DNA of 64,000 nt. Origin: Atopsyche davidsoni. Taxonomy: Eukaryota > Arthropoda > Insecta > Trichoptera > Hydrobiosidae. The number at the start of each line of letters is the position of its first letter. The stretch's first letter is position 1. The stretch is from assembly GCA_022113835.1 (NCBI GenBank), contig JAILWY010000019.1, positions 1,178,001 to 1,242,000 on the forward strand, in the 5' to 3' direction. Shown one piece after another: positions 49,261-60,085 of the stretch. A program made the position numbers and the translations under genes. The notes below the pieces were generated by a model. That model did no database searches. It saw nothing but the letters and a program-made list of their open reading frames with translations, and was not told the DNA's origin.

Positions 49261-49779
49261 TTCCCAATCTCAATCTTATCGAAATGAAAATAATATTTCT
49301 GAAAGACTTCAAACACGAATTACACAATATCAATTGAAAATTATGTCAAGAATATTTTACGTTTCTGGGGCCTCTTTATTAGTTGAAGTCTTCATTCTTT
49401 GTCCCAGAATCGACAAATGTTTTATTGTTTTAATAACTGATAAACGATAAAAACAAATATATATTATTCCGAATTATTAAAAAGTGTGGTTTCACACAGT
49501 ATCTTTATACACATTTTTTTGTTTCACAAGTAGCAAGTAATTAAGATAAATAGACCAACTCGTGTGATCAAAATTTCATACGCAGTCGTATTTTTCCAGC
49601 ACAAAATTTCCCCTCGAAAGTATTCGCAATATTTTGTGTTTTTATTTTTAATCAAAATATAAAAAAACAAGGGCTGTTTAATTATAATATTAAAACAATT
49701 TGAAAGATAAAATGTGTATTTTTTACATCGAGCCTTCCAGCAATCTCTATTACGCAATCAAATCTCTAAAAAAATTGCT
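49261..49779. other. AT-rich noncoding stretch
   Basis: No gene is seen. A/T-rich background between the island and the octamer block. Confidence 0.45.
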
Positions 49780-49990
49780 CGCATTTGCATAAATTTCCAT
49801 TTTCGCGCCGAATTATGTAAAACACATCTGGAATTTTTATAATCAGATTTTACGAATATTTTCTTATATTTTTATAACGAGGTGGCAATTTTCCCGGCCC
49901 CGCTGCGGGTCTTGTCTATTTATTTATTAATAAAACTTACCGGCAGTCTGTAATTAATAATTTAATAAGAATAACACACTGCGCGCGCCC
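49780..49990. promoter_or_regulatory. AT-rich regulatory-like block with POU octamer
   Basis: Contains a perfect octamer ATTTGCAT (49783-49790), TTTTTATAATC-type caudal/Abd-B-like words near 49835-49850 and 49870, and a CCG/GTAAGT donor reading on the minus strand (about 49938-49933). The donor is preceded by ATTACAG seven bases away, a microexon-like spacing. The ordered, non-repetitive AT-rich sequence differs from the surrounding low-complexity DNA. Binding is inferred from motifs alone. Confidence 0.25.
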
Positions 49991-51519
49991 CAAGTGAGCT
50001 GTTGTCGATCAAACATTCACCGACTACACTTATCACTCAATATTTAACAAATACCATACATTTTAATCGTTATAGACACTGCAACACGGAAACTGCTATC
50101 TAGCTACTTCTACTACTACTTCTACTTTTTTATCTGCATGATTCTTAATAAATGCTGCAGTTTTGACTTCACTGCATAAACATTACAAATATATATTTTA
50201 TTTCCTAAATATATAATAATGCATAACAAAATAAGATTAAATGTTTTATATATCTCAAACAATGAAAAAATGGTTTGATTTTAGTATTTTTCTTCAGCGC
50301 TATAGTATTCGGTGGATTTATCTGTCTCCTAAAATAATTATCAACAACCTTTTACAGAAATATCTTCAAGTTCACGTTTTTGTAACTCAGTAGTTCTAAT
50401 AGGCGCCACTGAGCTTCCGTGTGACCTCTCAAGGCTTTTTATTTTACAAGTTGTAGAACACCTTCTTTTCTACTATTGGGAAATATATTATGTAGCTGTG
50501 TCGATAATGCCTTCCTGTTCTGATGCCAATATGACTTTATATTCTACTACATCTATCAAATAAAGATATAATATGTTAATTTGTAAATACTTTTGAAATT
50601 TTTTTTAAAGAAATTAATCATGTTTCTAACATGAAAACTAGTGTTTTATTTCTCCTTGTATTGAAAATGACTTTACTTGTTCCAGTAATGTTTTAATTTT
50701 GAGTTTCTAGTTTGAACACATAATTTAATGTTATGTAATTAAAGAACATTAAATTTAAGGTATAACGTAATATTGTTATTCTGGTTTGTTGTGAGTACAG
50801 GATAACAGGTAACACCTTATTTATAAGTACCGGCAACATTACCCTGCGCTTTGTCTTGAGTCAAGTGTTCCTTGCACTGTGAATAGATACAAAAGTATGT
50901 ACAAACAGAAGTACGAAGTTGAACAAAGTTCTAACTTTTGATCGTGTTGCAGTCAAGTGCATGCCAAAGAACCCACGCTTATCAATTTTCAAGTTATCAG
51001 TATTGCCTTTAACGATCCATAAAGTTAATATCGATGCGGCTAATAATTAGGGACTGGCTCGGTTCGGTAGAAACGCACAGATGGCCAGCGTCCACGATTG
51101 TCAGTGGCCAGTGCGCACCGCTCCAAGCCATTAAAAATTCAAGCTAATAGGCGCTCGTCAGACACTTTGACACTATAATAATGTAGTTATTTTCTTGAAC
51201 ATGGTCATATGTAATTTAAGTATTGATTTTTTTTTCAATAAGCACACGTTAGCAGAGTGCTCAAATAATACTTTAATTATTAATACGCCAAACTGTACTA
51301 CGATAGCAATTTCCTCTCTACTTGATCGTATCGCTTATCATTCGCTTCATTACAAATAATTATAATTCACGCAAAGCGTTTAAAACTATTTTCACATGTT
51401 TTATGATATAACAGTATCTACGGAGGCAGATCAATCAAACGGTGTTTATTTTTATTTTGTGAGAAATCAGATTAACCTTAGTCAATTGTGAGCTTTTCAA
51501 AACAAGACCCATCGATTCA
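49991..51519. other. AT-rich noncoding stretch
   Basis: No gene is seen. The run from 50140 to 50780 is particularly A/T-rich. A slightly GC-richer spot lies at about 51050-51130. Confidence 0.5.
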
Positions 51520-51840
51520 AAAAGAGGCCCCGGGAGGGTGCGAGCCGGGAAGGGCGGCGGGCGCGCGCCCTCCGTCACCGGCGGCGATTGTCCGCGCCGT
51601 GCTTTCAAGACCGGACTGTTAATTTTCCGCTTCTGGAACCGACTGCGACCGCGGACGCGCGATTATCGCCCTTGCGCCCACCCCATCAACGGCCCACTTT
51701 AAAATGCAAACCGCCCCTCGGCGGATTCGATGATTGGAAATTTGCAATGTTGTTTGAGCCGGGGTGTAATCCGTTATCCTTGCATAAATTTACTAGAATA
51801 TTGGGCGGTTAATCATATAGTAAATTAACTGCCCCGACAC
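51520..51840. promoter_or_regulatory. CpG-rich island
   Basis: GC- and CpG-rich core (about 51525-51600), grading into mixed sequence with GCCCCTCGGCGG and GGGCGGTTAATC words. A 74-codon + frame is open but unrecognised. The abrupt composition change against AT-rich flanks suggests a regulatory island. Confidence 0.3.
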
Positions 51841-53080
51841 AAGCTAGCGCGGCGACACAGTTTGGTCATTCCCGGACCATATATTTTTTTCAAGCATCGA
51901 GATGATTTAACATGATTAGAAAATATTCTTGAATGTACAGTTTTACTAAGCAAATACATATAATATTGTTTTGTAATAATGCGGATAAATCTTCCTTGAA
52001 CGTGTCGAACAAGACTTACCAGGCGATAAATCGGAGTGAACTTTTCAGTTTACGTACTTCACTGTTGTCATGTTGTTGTGCGTAAATACAATTTATGAAA
52101 GCACAATAAAACCGACTGTCCCATTACGTCTCATCCACCTTTGCAGTGACTGTGTTATTGGATCGTTAGGCTACATTATTATCTAAATACAATGAACAAA
52201 ACATGTCGGGTCGTGTGTGTCTAGTCTTCCCCCAACTACCTCGCCCGAGTACAAAAATTGTGTATCATATCTAATGAATGTAAGTTATTCGTGGGGTAAC
52301 TACGTGAGGGTTGCTGTTTATATGAAAATACTGTTCTATTCCTACACTTATTCTCTATTAAACTTATTTTAAATAGATTCAATATATATTATACATATAT
52401 CAAACTCATAAACTTTTACTTCTGGTTTAACTCAATCTAAAATATAAGAATACAAAACTTTTGTTAGTAATATGTTTAATTCATTGAATCTTGAAATATT
52501 TAGTCAAATTCCAGTTTAGTTTATATTCGATGCCTTGAAACATAAAGTTTTCTAAGCAGTTTGATATCTATATGAATTCATTTTATTATTAAATATCCCA
52601 TTCTGTTGTAAATTCGTGTAGAAACAGTAAAACCACAAATCCTTAAGAAAATTCAGTTTCATAGGTGTCATTTTTCACGTTGCAAAAAATAACAAATAGA
52701 TCGCATATCTCATCAAAGCTACAAACGAATATTTTTTTAATTAGTATCGGCATAAAAATTGAGATCACGAATAACAAGCTCCTCTCCCATAATCGCTCCA
52801 ATGTAAGCAACATTGAAAGATCAAACTTCAGGTTTATTTCAAACAAGGGGGTGCCCGCTGATCTGCCTAGGGTCTTTATTATTATTTTTATATTTATTTA
52901 AGGGGTTGATAAACCCCCTTTAGACGGCCACCCTATGCGACTTTTGACTTATACCCAGTATACAGTTAGTGCAATATTTGTCATCGAGAGCAAACCCATC
53001 TGGGTTAGGTTAGATTAAGTTAGCTAAGATTACAGAAATTTTAGTGTAGTATAATTTTAATACTGTGTAACTTTCTCAGC
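51841..53080. other. AT-rich noncoding stretch upstream of the splice-site candidate
   Basis: A minus-strand CTG/GTAAGT donor-like site lies at about 52015-52023. Overlapping 67-78 codon frames at 52643-52901 on opposite strands are shadows of each other. No gene is seen. Confidence 0.4.
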
Positions 53081-53113
53081 CTAATATTTTCTTCTTTTTT
53101 TTTTCAGGTGAGT
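53081..53113 (+). other. candidate recursive splicing (ratchet) site
   Basis: Branch-point-like CTAAT (53081-53085), then a near-pure pyrimidine tract TTTTCTTCTTTTTTTTTT (53087-53104), then CAG (53105-53107) immediately followed by GTGAGT (53108-53113). Both halves are near-consensus, and CAG/GTGAGT is itself a perfect donor. In known recursive sites a 3' splice site is juxtaposed to a regenerated 5' splice site, so a long intron is removed in consecutive lariats and no exon remains in the mRNA. They are typical of insect introns of tens of kb, often in developmental regulators. It would mean + strand transcription and an intron spanning this point. The alternative is an ordinary acceptor for the short downstream exon. 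Confidence 0.5.
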
Positions 53114-53174
53114 AGCGGTGGTTGTATATAAATATAAAAGTTGATTATGGCAGCAAATTTACCCCACAATCGAG
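53108..53174 (+). other. candidate 67-bp cassette exon with start codon
   Basis: Between the acceptor CAG (53105-53107) and a donor-like GAG/GTTAGT (from 53175) lie 67 bases. ATG at 53147 begins the frame MAANLPHNRG, whose last codon would be split by the donor (nine complete codons plus one base). If spliced in, this would be a 5'UTR/start-codon exon of a + strand transcript. The donor after it (GTTAGT) is weaker than the GTGAGT at its own first base, the arrangement described for exons associated with recursive sites. I do not recognise the N-terminus. Confidence 0.25.
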
Positions 53175-54055
53175 GTTAGTAAAATAATCTACTATGATGC
53201 ACACGAAAAAAAATTAGAAATACGTAATATTAAATTGTATATTATTTTAGTTTATAAAAACACATATCGATATTTCTCGTTTACTTATTTTTGCCATTGC
53301 GTGAAAGAGTCAGCAGTTTGTGCTGGCGTTTTCTTTGAGGATAAAAGAGAATAAAAATTTCTTTTGCAAATAAAACTAAATAAATATCAGCTTCATAAAT
53401 TTTAAACCGTATAAATTGTACCGCTCAATTGTAGTCTTTTCAAGTAACAGGATGTTTTCCTTCAATAAAGGGTGAACAGACTTATGAAATATGACTTCTT
53501 TTATCATTTTAGAACTTTTATTAATTTTGTTTTGTGAACGAAAAAACATTAAAATACCAAAACCTTATCTTATTTGCCTCTTTTAAATTTATTTACAGTC
53601 AGAATTTTCAATACACAAAAAGCGATCCATACTTTTATTATCGTGAAAAGTTCTTGAAAAATGGTTGAAATTATATTGTTTTCGTTTCGATAATATAATA
53701 AATATACCTAACTAACAAGATTGACTTTAATCAATTGCTGAAATGAATTTTTAAATGAGTACAATTAATACATGTTGTATTAATACTAAATTTTGAATAT
53801 ATTTTTAACGTTACATTAATTTATTTTAAATAATATTTTTACAAAATCTCATATAATATATCCAAACTAATTCGATAAAATAACTGGACATCAACAAATG
53901 AAAAAAAAAAAACCCCTACTTGAATCACATCTAGAGACAAAATCGAATACGGCCAAAACTACAACAAATTAAATGAAAAACAGAGGAACAACAGAGTTCT
54001 AACAAAAAATTGCCTAACATTAAAAATTCCTCTTGTTAATAACAGCGCAATCACA
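53175..54055. other. AT-rich noncoding stretch
   Basis: No gene is seen. Long A/T runs include A10 near 53908. Confidence 0.5.
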
Positions 54056-54300
54056 TTTGCAACAATGCGTTGGGGGCAGCGGCGCGGGGGTTTCGGGGGG
54101 CGGGCGCTCCGCCCACCGGTCCCCAACAATTCAACTATCGCGAGCTGGTTGAACGCGGACGTTTTCAATATTGTTCTCGAATTTGTTTATTTTTACACGG
54201 CTTTTTTGCAGCGCTGGAATTCGCCATTAGACATGAGATGAGTGATTCCCGCCCGCAGCGGGCGCGGTCTACCCCGCTCTGCCAAACGAACGCCCTTGTT
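54056..54300. promoter_or_regulatory. GC-rich island
   Basis: GC-rich core (54070-54125, G-rich on the + strand) and a second GC-richer spot (54248-54290). Frames of 69 and 79 codons overlap on opposite strands and are composition-driven. Candidate regulatory island. Confidence 0.3.
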
Positions 54301-55690
54301 TTTATGTAAAATAATGCTCACAATTAACTTTTTTTTTTAAATGTCGTATAAAAAAATACGCCGGCTGGAAAAACGATAACCCAGCATGCATCATACTAAA
54401 CAGCAGCGCAGTAAAAAGGCAACCGTAGTTTCTGAAATATTTTGGACTAATCCGACTCTGATTTCACTACATTGTTTGAAATTTAGCTATCATATATTTT
54501 GTCAGGGATAACAACAACGTTTATTATTTCAGCTTTAAAAAAACAAAAATTTTACGTTTGTTTATCTACGCTAAAAATGTATAAATTGATGAATTGTGGA
54601 ATTATATAATTATTTACTCTAATAATATTTATTTACATTTGTAACCTTATGAGTATATTAATAAAGCTTAAAAAAGTCAAAGTAGTTTAACTACTCAGGC
54701 AAAGTAATGTGGTCAGATAGCTTTGGGTGATATTCGATGTGTTTTGATATTTTGTGTAATCTGCTTTATGTATAATATTTTCACACATTTTTCGTGTTAT
54801 ATTTGATATGCAACCAGTAGATACAGCTAACAGCTACCTACAAATGCTCGAGTCTGGGCTATACAATTTGCAATATGTTAAACCAATATTCCTCTATTAT
54901 ACAGGTAAACTGATTTACCGCTGGGTAAATTTATTTACCAACAACCGTAACTATATTGATTGCGTTTTTTTGTTTCATTGTGATTTTTCTTGTTGACGGT
55001 GTGTTCTTGTATTAGAAAATTAACTGCAATCTCAATAATCAACAACATAAATTTTTTTAATTGATTTCTCTCAAAGAAATATAACTTTTAATAAAAAGAA
55101 GAAAATCAACGCCGATTGTTTGAACGCCGACTCGTAAATTGTATGGGTTGTAACAGAATTTCACTACAAGAAAAGAATTTGTATTCATCTAACCAATTGA
55201 GTTATATACATAGAATGTGTATTAATTATTATTAAAAACCTGTAGAAACCTGATAGTCATTGTAACATGCATGCACAATTATTATCTAATTAAAAATATT
55301 ATGCAACTTCTTTGTAAACACTTTCTAATAAAATATGTATTATAGAGCACGTCTCTCACGGTATACATACAATTGTTTTTTATCAATTTATATTCTCTAG
55401 ATTTCTATTTGTGACACCATTTCTGAAATAATCAGTATATTATATTTTGATGTTTGTTTACTTTTATATTTTAACGATCAATTTTCTTTACAAAATCATC
55501 TTAGTAAGATTAAATTTTGAACGGATACATTTTTTTAAAAAAGTCTTCCGCCCAATCGACTAATCGTGCTATTCAGCAACAATATGTGCTCAATTGTTAG
55601 GACAGTGCTAATTTTTCATTACATATACAAAATATTTTATTTTCATGATTGTGTAGTTGAACATTTTGTTGCAAATATTAGTTAATTGCA
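54301..55690. other. AT-rich noncoding stretch with a weak acceptor-donor pair
   Basis: At 54889-54910 (+) CCTCTATTATACAG is followed directly by GTAAAC, a weak recursive-site-like arrangement. The pyrimidine tract is short. No gene is seen. Confidence 0.35.
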
Positions 55691-56170
55691 CGTTATCGGT
55701 GTGTCAAGTCGTCCACTACTCCGGGGTGCTTTCCCGGCCTGTGCGGGGGCGTCCGTCCGCGCGGTCCGGCCGCGTCACCCGCTCGGGGCGCGCAAATGAC
55801 AAACAGTCGGCGCGACGCCGAAATGAACGAAAATTAAATCGTAAATTCATCCGATCGAAGTGCCGTCTGATCCGAAAGCCGGCTCGAATTTATTTAATCA
55901 AATAATTTTGCGAGCGCACTCACCGATAAATAATTCCGGCCCGTGATCTGCGTCGGCTTTGCAGGCCCGGCCGCATTCTCCGTGGTGAAACGGAGGCCGT
56001 GAACGATGGCCCGACAGACCCTCAACGGGGTCAAGAAGTAGCATGTCGCACTCATGTTAGATCAAATGCAGCGGCAAACGTGACTCTTATTCTGCCTGCG
56101 AGCTTAAATCTACCAAACTTGTAGATCACGCCGGCTAGGTCACGGTCGCTCGGATCCAGGCAGGGTGTAT
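55691..56170. promoter_or_regulatory. CpG-rich complex island, candidate regulatory element
   Basis: Nearly 500 bases of complex, CpG-rich sequence. The GC-rich part (55720-55820) grades into ordered mixed sequence with AATTAAATCGTAAATTCATC and TTTATTTAATCAAATAATTT words, then more GC-rich sequence (55935-56060). A minus-strand GTGAGT donor word spans 55923-55918, and an acceptor-like GCTTTGCAG ends at about 55964 (+). The 82-codon + frame is lysine/arginine-rich and unrecognised. Looks like an enhancer or promoter island. Confidence 0.35.
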
Positions 56171-56835
56171 TTCTTTAGCAATATTGACAAATGTACAAAT
56201 TGTATCCATTTCTGTGTGGAGTTTTAGTAAAATGGTACAATATATATATAAGTGCCAGAAAAAACAAAGGATTCATTACATAAATATGAGTGCCGCTAAT
56301 TGCATATTATGTTTAACAGGTAATATTTTTGTAAAAAAATATTTGATTAAAATACAATTTTTTTTTTCAAAATGATTATTTATTTTGTTAAAGGCTTATA
56401 ATTTTGTTTGTGTGATGTTCCCATAAGTTTCCTAGTTTGTGTAATTTGATATGTGAGCATAGTCAATATACAGACATTCCCAAGGTAAAACACCACTAGT
56501 ATCAATAAAATTCATTGATATGATAATTATAATCATCAAAAGCTGTGTTATTTTAAAGAAGTACTTTTTAAATTTTATACATTATAATCTTCTATTAATG
56601 CGTTTAGTACTTCGTCTGTGTAATTCACGCATTCATAGACTAAACTTACTAAAATTACTGTGCTTCTAATTTTTACTTGTCTCTAAAGAAAATATGTCTC
56701 AATACAAATATGCATGGCTAACAATACAAAAATCAGCTTTAAGCATTTCGTATTGCTAAAAAACTTTATGATCACAATATTATCTTCTCAAACTATCACG
56801 ACTGATTTCATATGAATTAGTATCTTCGCCATGGC
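56171..56835. other. AT-rich noncoding stretch
   Basis: At 56311-56325 (+) GTTTAACAG is followed by GTAATA, a weak acceptor/donor overlap with a poor pyrimidine tract. No gene is seen. Confidence 0.4.
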
Positions 56836-57060
56836 TTGTTCAGCGCTCAGCGGGCTCGGCCTCGAGTGCGGCGGGCGGTCGGCGCGCCACTCCATACGAA
56901 GTACATTAGCTGCAGTGTATCGGTTATCAAATTCGACGCCTTTGTATTTTAAATGTCGGTGCAATCACATTCGGGGTAAGCTGCCGGGGTAGGCGCTCGG
57001 GGTAGGCGCTCGGGGTAGGCGCCCGGGGGTGTGGACGGCACACACTCTGGAGAGCGCTCT
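56836..57060. other. GC-rich island with minisatellite
   Basis: GC-rich segment containing GCGGGCGGTCGGCGCGCC-type words at about 56868-56888 and a 13-bp tandem repeat (56986-57024). Short frames on both strands are composition-driven. Confidence 0.35.
56986..57024. repeat. 13-bp tandem repeat, 3 copies
   Basis: Three tandem copies of GGGGTAGGCGCTC starting at 56986, 56999 and 57012. The last copy ends CCC rather than CTC. The G runs could support a quadruplex. Confidence 0.9.
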
Positions 57061-57404
57061 GCGTCGAATGTAAAATTTCAACTTGACACCCAATTATTTG
57101 TCGAGAATTTCGGTTCAAAAGTTTCGATTCAAGTTGAGCCTCGCATATATCTATTTTACAATTTTAAAGGCTTCAAATTTCAAAAACAGCACCCGGATTT
57201 TAGCAAATTTCGTGAATAACTATACACTTTATTTTAATTAATAAAAACCTACTTCTTTTCCGACCTGAAAAAAATAGTTTGTTAATTTCTATTTAGAACA
57301 AAATAAACACTTAAATACTAATAAATAAATACTGAATGTGAATGATTACGTTTTTTTTAAATGGTAATGGATCATTCCCATGCTGGAATAAAGTATTTAC
57401 ATTA

Positions 57405-57575
57405 TACTTTTCAAGCCGGTTGACTGCGGCAGTTCCGGCTACGCCCATAACTGTCGCGCAGCCAACTTTGATTAGTTAAATTGATCAATGATTAATCAAC
57501 CCTGCAATCAGAGTTGGAAAGTTATATATCCCATCAATAATCATAATTCATTAATTGATTTCAACTGCGGTACCT
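57405..57575. promoter_or_regulatory. homeodomain/TALE-type motif cluster
   Basis: Two abutting palindromes, TTGATCAA (57481-57488) and TGATTAATCA (57489-57498), are followed by ATCAATAATCATAATTCATT and AATTGATT words to about 57570. A CG-containing stretch at 57415-57465 precedes them. Juxtaposed TGAT and TAAT cores are the classic composite for TALE/Hox-type dimers. Binding is inferred from sequence words only. Confidence 0.3.
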
Positions 57576-59959
57576 ACGGTACGGATGCATTCATTCGCCT
57601 TTGGTAATGCATTCATAGAATATACTAATCGTATAACAATCACATTAGCGCCAAGTGATAATTACATTTTGTTGAAATTGTTATTTCTATCCCATTAATA
57701 GTTCAGTCTACTCTATCGCGAATATTATTATACAATTGACATATACGGAGGACGTAAAGAAAATTTACAACTTATATAAAAAAAATTATTAAATTTTAGT
57801 ACTATTTTATTTGGATAAATCGTATCATAGCGTACATCAACTTTGTTGTTTTGCTTCAACAACATAACTCTGGGCAAAGAATTAGATTAGATTACAAAAT
57901 GTAATTATTTATAAATAACAATTATTTACCTCAAATAAAATAAAATGAAAAGAGTTAACAATAATTAATTGACAAGCTTTTAAAATATTACACGTCAAGC
58001 TTCCATAATGAACATCAGGAAAAATAAACTATGGTGTCGATTTTCGTAATAATCAAACTCTATTAAATTAAGCCAAGGGGCCGGATTGTTGACTTTTTAC
58101 GTTTCTACATACGTCTTATTTTGAAGTTAATAAAGTAATAAAAACTTAAAATTTTTCAGTAAATTTCTTAGGTTTTATTTAATTAATTTAATTTTTAAAA
58201 ATGCTTTTCAAATATTCTTAAATTAAATATAAAATTATAAATGTAAAAAATCTAATAAGATTAATATATGTACATCGTCTCGCCTTCTTGTGTAAGCTTT
58301 CCAGCCTGCGCAGTCGAGTTACGAATTTTCTCTCCTAATCAAATATCGGTCATCTTTATTAAGTAAAATAAAAATAATAATCTCACCAAACAGTAGCTCC
58401 AGATAAAGTTAATATTCCTAGAAAAATACAAAAAAATATCCTATTTTCCTCGTGATATTTATTCAATAATAATTATTTTAACAACAAATTGGAAAAGAGA
58501 TCTTTGACATATTCGATCAAGTAGCAGCAGATTATAATAAATTTCTTACGACTTATATAATTTCCATTATTGCCGCTGTAATGTGTTTACAGTCATTCTT
58601 TGTATAGGTACTTCTACTTGACGTTAACATTTCTTTATAATTATTGTAGGGTAAACATCCGTTGGTGTCATTCATGATTCGCCGGGTTGAGAGACAAAAC
58701 ACTTGTAAGAAATCTAAACATTACGTGAGCGCCTCATTGTAAATTCATTCAATTATTTATTGAAACTGTGAACTGTTTGAAAATTGTATAACCAATAACC
58801 AATAATACACGCGATTTGTTTAGCGTTTTATATAATGCGCATACTTCTGCTACATATTTCAACAAAAAGAAAACATGCTCTTATTCATGCTACACGTTAC
58901 AGTTTATTCATATTTAATGATTAACAATAAACAAACAACTAAATATAACATTATTTAGTCAATTAAAAAAATATAATAAAAAAATCATTAAAAAAAAGAT
59001 TTTTTCAAAGCATTTACTGGGTGTCAGGCTTATTAATCTCCCAATGATATGATTATACCATAAAATACTCGTTTTCAGATTCGTGATATAAGTAAGAGTC
59101 TACAATGCCTATTCCTTACGATAGGGTTCCTAGAAAGGAAAGTTAGATAAGTGATCAAACGGTTTTGGGCAATAATAGGCAAGCGATGAGAACCTCTCAG
59201 TAGTCAGTTTCTGCTAACAGTCTGATGAGTTAGACAAGCGATCCGCGAGATTTTGCCATATGGACTACATATAGCACTTATATCATATCACAAATAAATA
59301 GGTAATAATTGGTAATATTCAGATTCTGCCAATGCCCTCCGGGGAACGCGTAGCGCGCTCACACGAAATCAACCCGCTGTCTGGTTGATCTCGTCTCTCT
59401 GCATTACTGATAATTGATCTTAATCAATATCATTTACCAGTGTCTGTGGGTGTCATCTCTAATTTAAATATCGCGAAGAATTGCAGACCTTCTTTATTAA
59501 TCGATAAATTCATCTTGTTAATTCAATTGAACTGTTGACTTTATAAATGTTAAGTTCCAAAAATTATACAAAATATTTAATAAAACTCACGTCAGTCAAT
59601 CGAAGATACGCTTCAATGTAAAATTTAACATAAGAAAGTTTAATCAGATTGTTATTTAAATGATGACAGTAAATAAGACACGTGCATTTTATTAAAGGAA
59701 TTGTAGTGTAGATTTGAAAAGTGTTTTCACAGGATCGATCGTATTATTTTAAACGGTTCGTGTTTTTTTATCCAATGATAATATAATAAAATCACAATCA
59801 TTGATATAAATATATTATTCCTACCTGTTGCGTGAAATGCGTCATCAATTGACCGAGGCCAGCGACGTAAATGGTGACCATTTGAATATACATTTAAATA
59901 GCTCGAATTGGTTTATATTGGAAAAAAATATCCATGGTGATATTTGGTTAGGTATGTCC
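57576..59959. other. AT-rich noncoding stretch with complex spots
   Basis: The stretch 59090-59480 is less AT-rich and non-repetitive (for example AATTGATCTTAATCAATATC near 59412), and may be regulatory. The rest is A/T-rich. The 83-codon frame from 59828 runs into the inverted-repeat unit and is not recognised. Confidence 0.4.
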
Positions 59960-60085
59960 GGCTACACTTGCAGCGACACAACTTGCAACCTATTTGCAAT
60001 CAGCCGACTGCATCTTTTTATTTTGAAGAGGATGCTTTTGGCTATTTGCAAGTCAGTTGCAAGTCTAGAGAGTGTCTAGAGAGAG
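59960..60085. mobile_element. possible MITE-like inverted-repeat unit
   Basis: ACTTGCAAC (59981-59989) and its complement GTTGCAAGT (60057-60065) bracket a segment with a smaller inverted pair, GCATC/GATGC, and two copies of CTATTTGCA. The flanks contain a repeated TCTAGAGAG-like motif (about 60064-60083). Nested inverted and direct repeats in 125 bases are typical of short non-autonomous elements. No clear target-site duplication was found, so the boundaries are uncertain. Confidence 0.3.

Noticed and set aside
54889..54910. TATACAG/GTAAAC as a third ratchet site
   Set aside because: Short pyrimidine tract and a non-consensus donor; not clearly above background.
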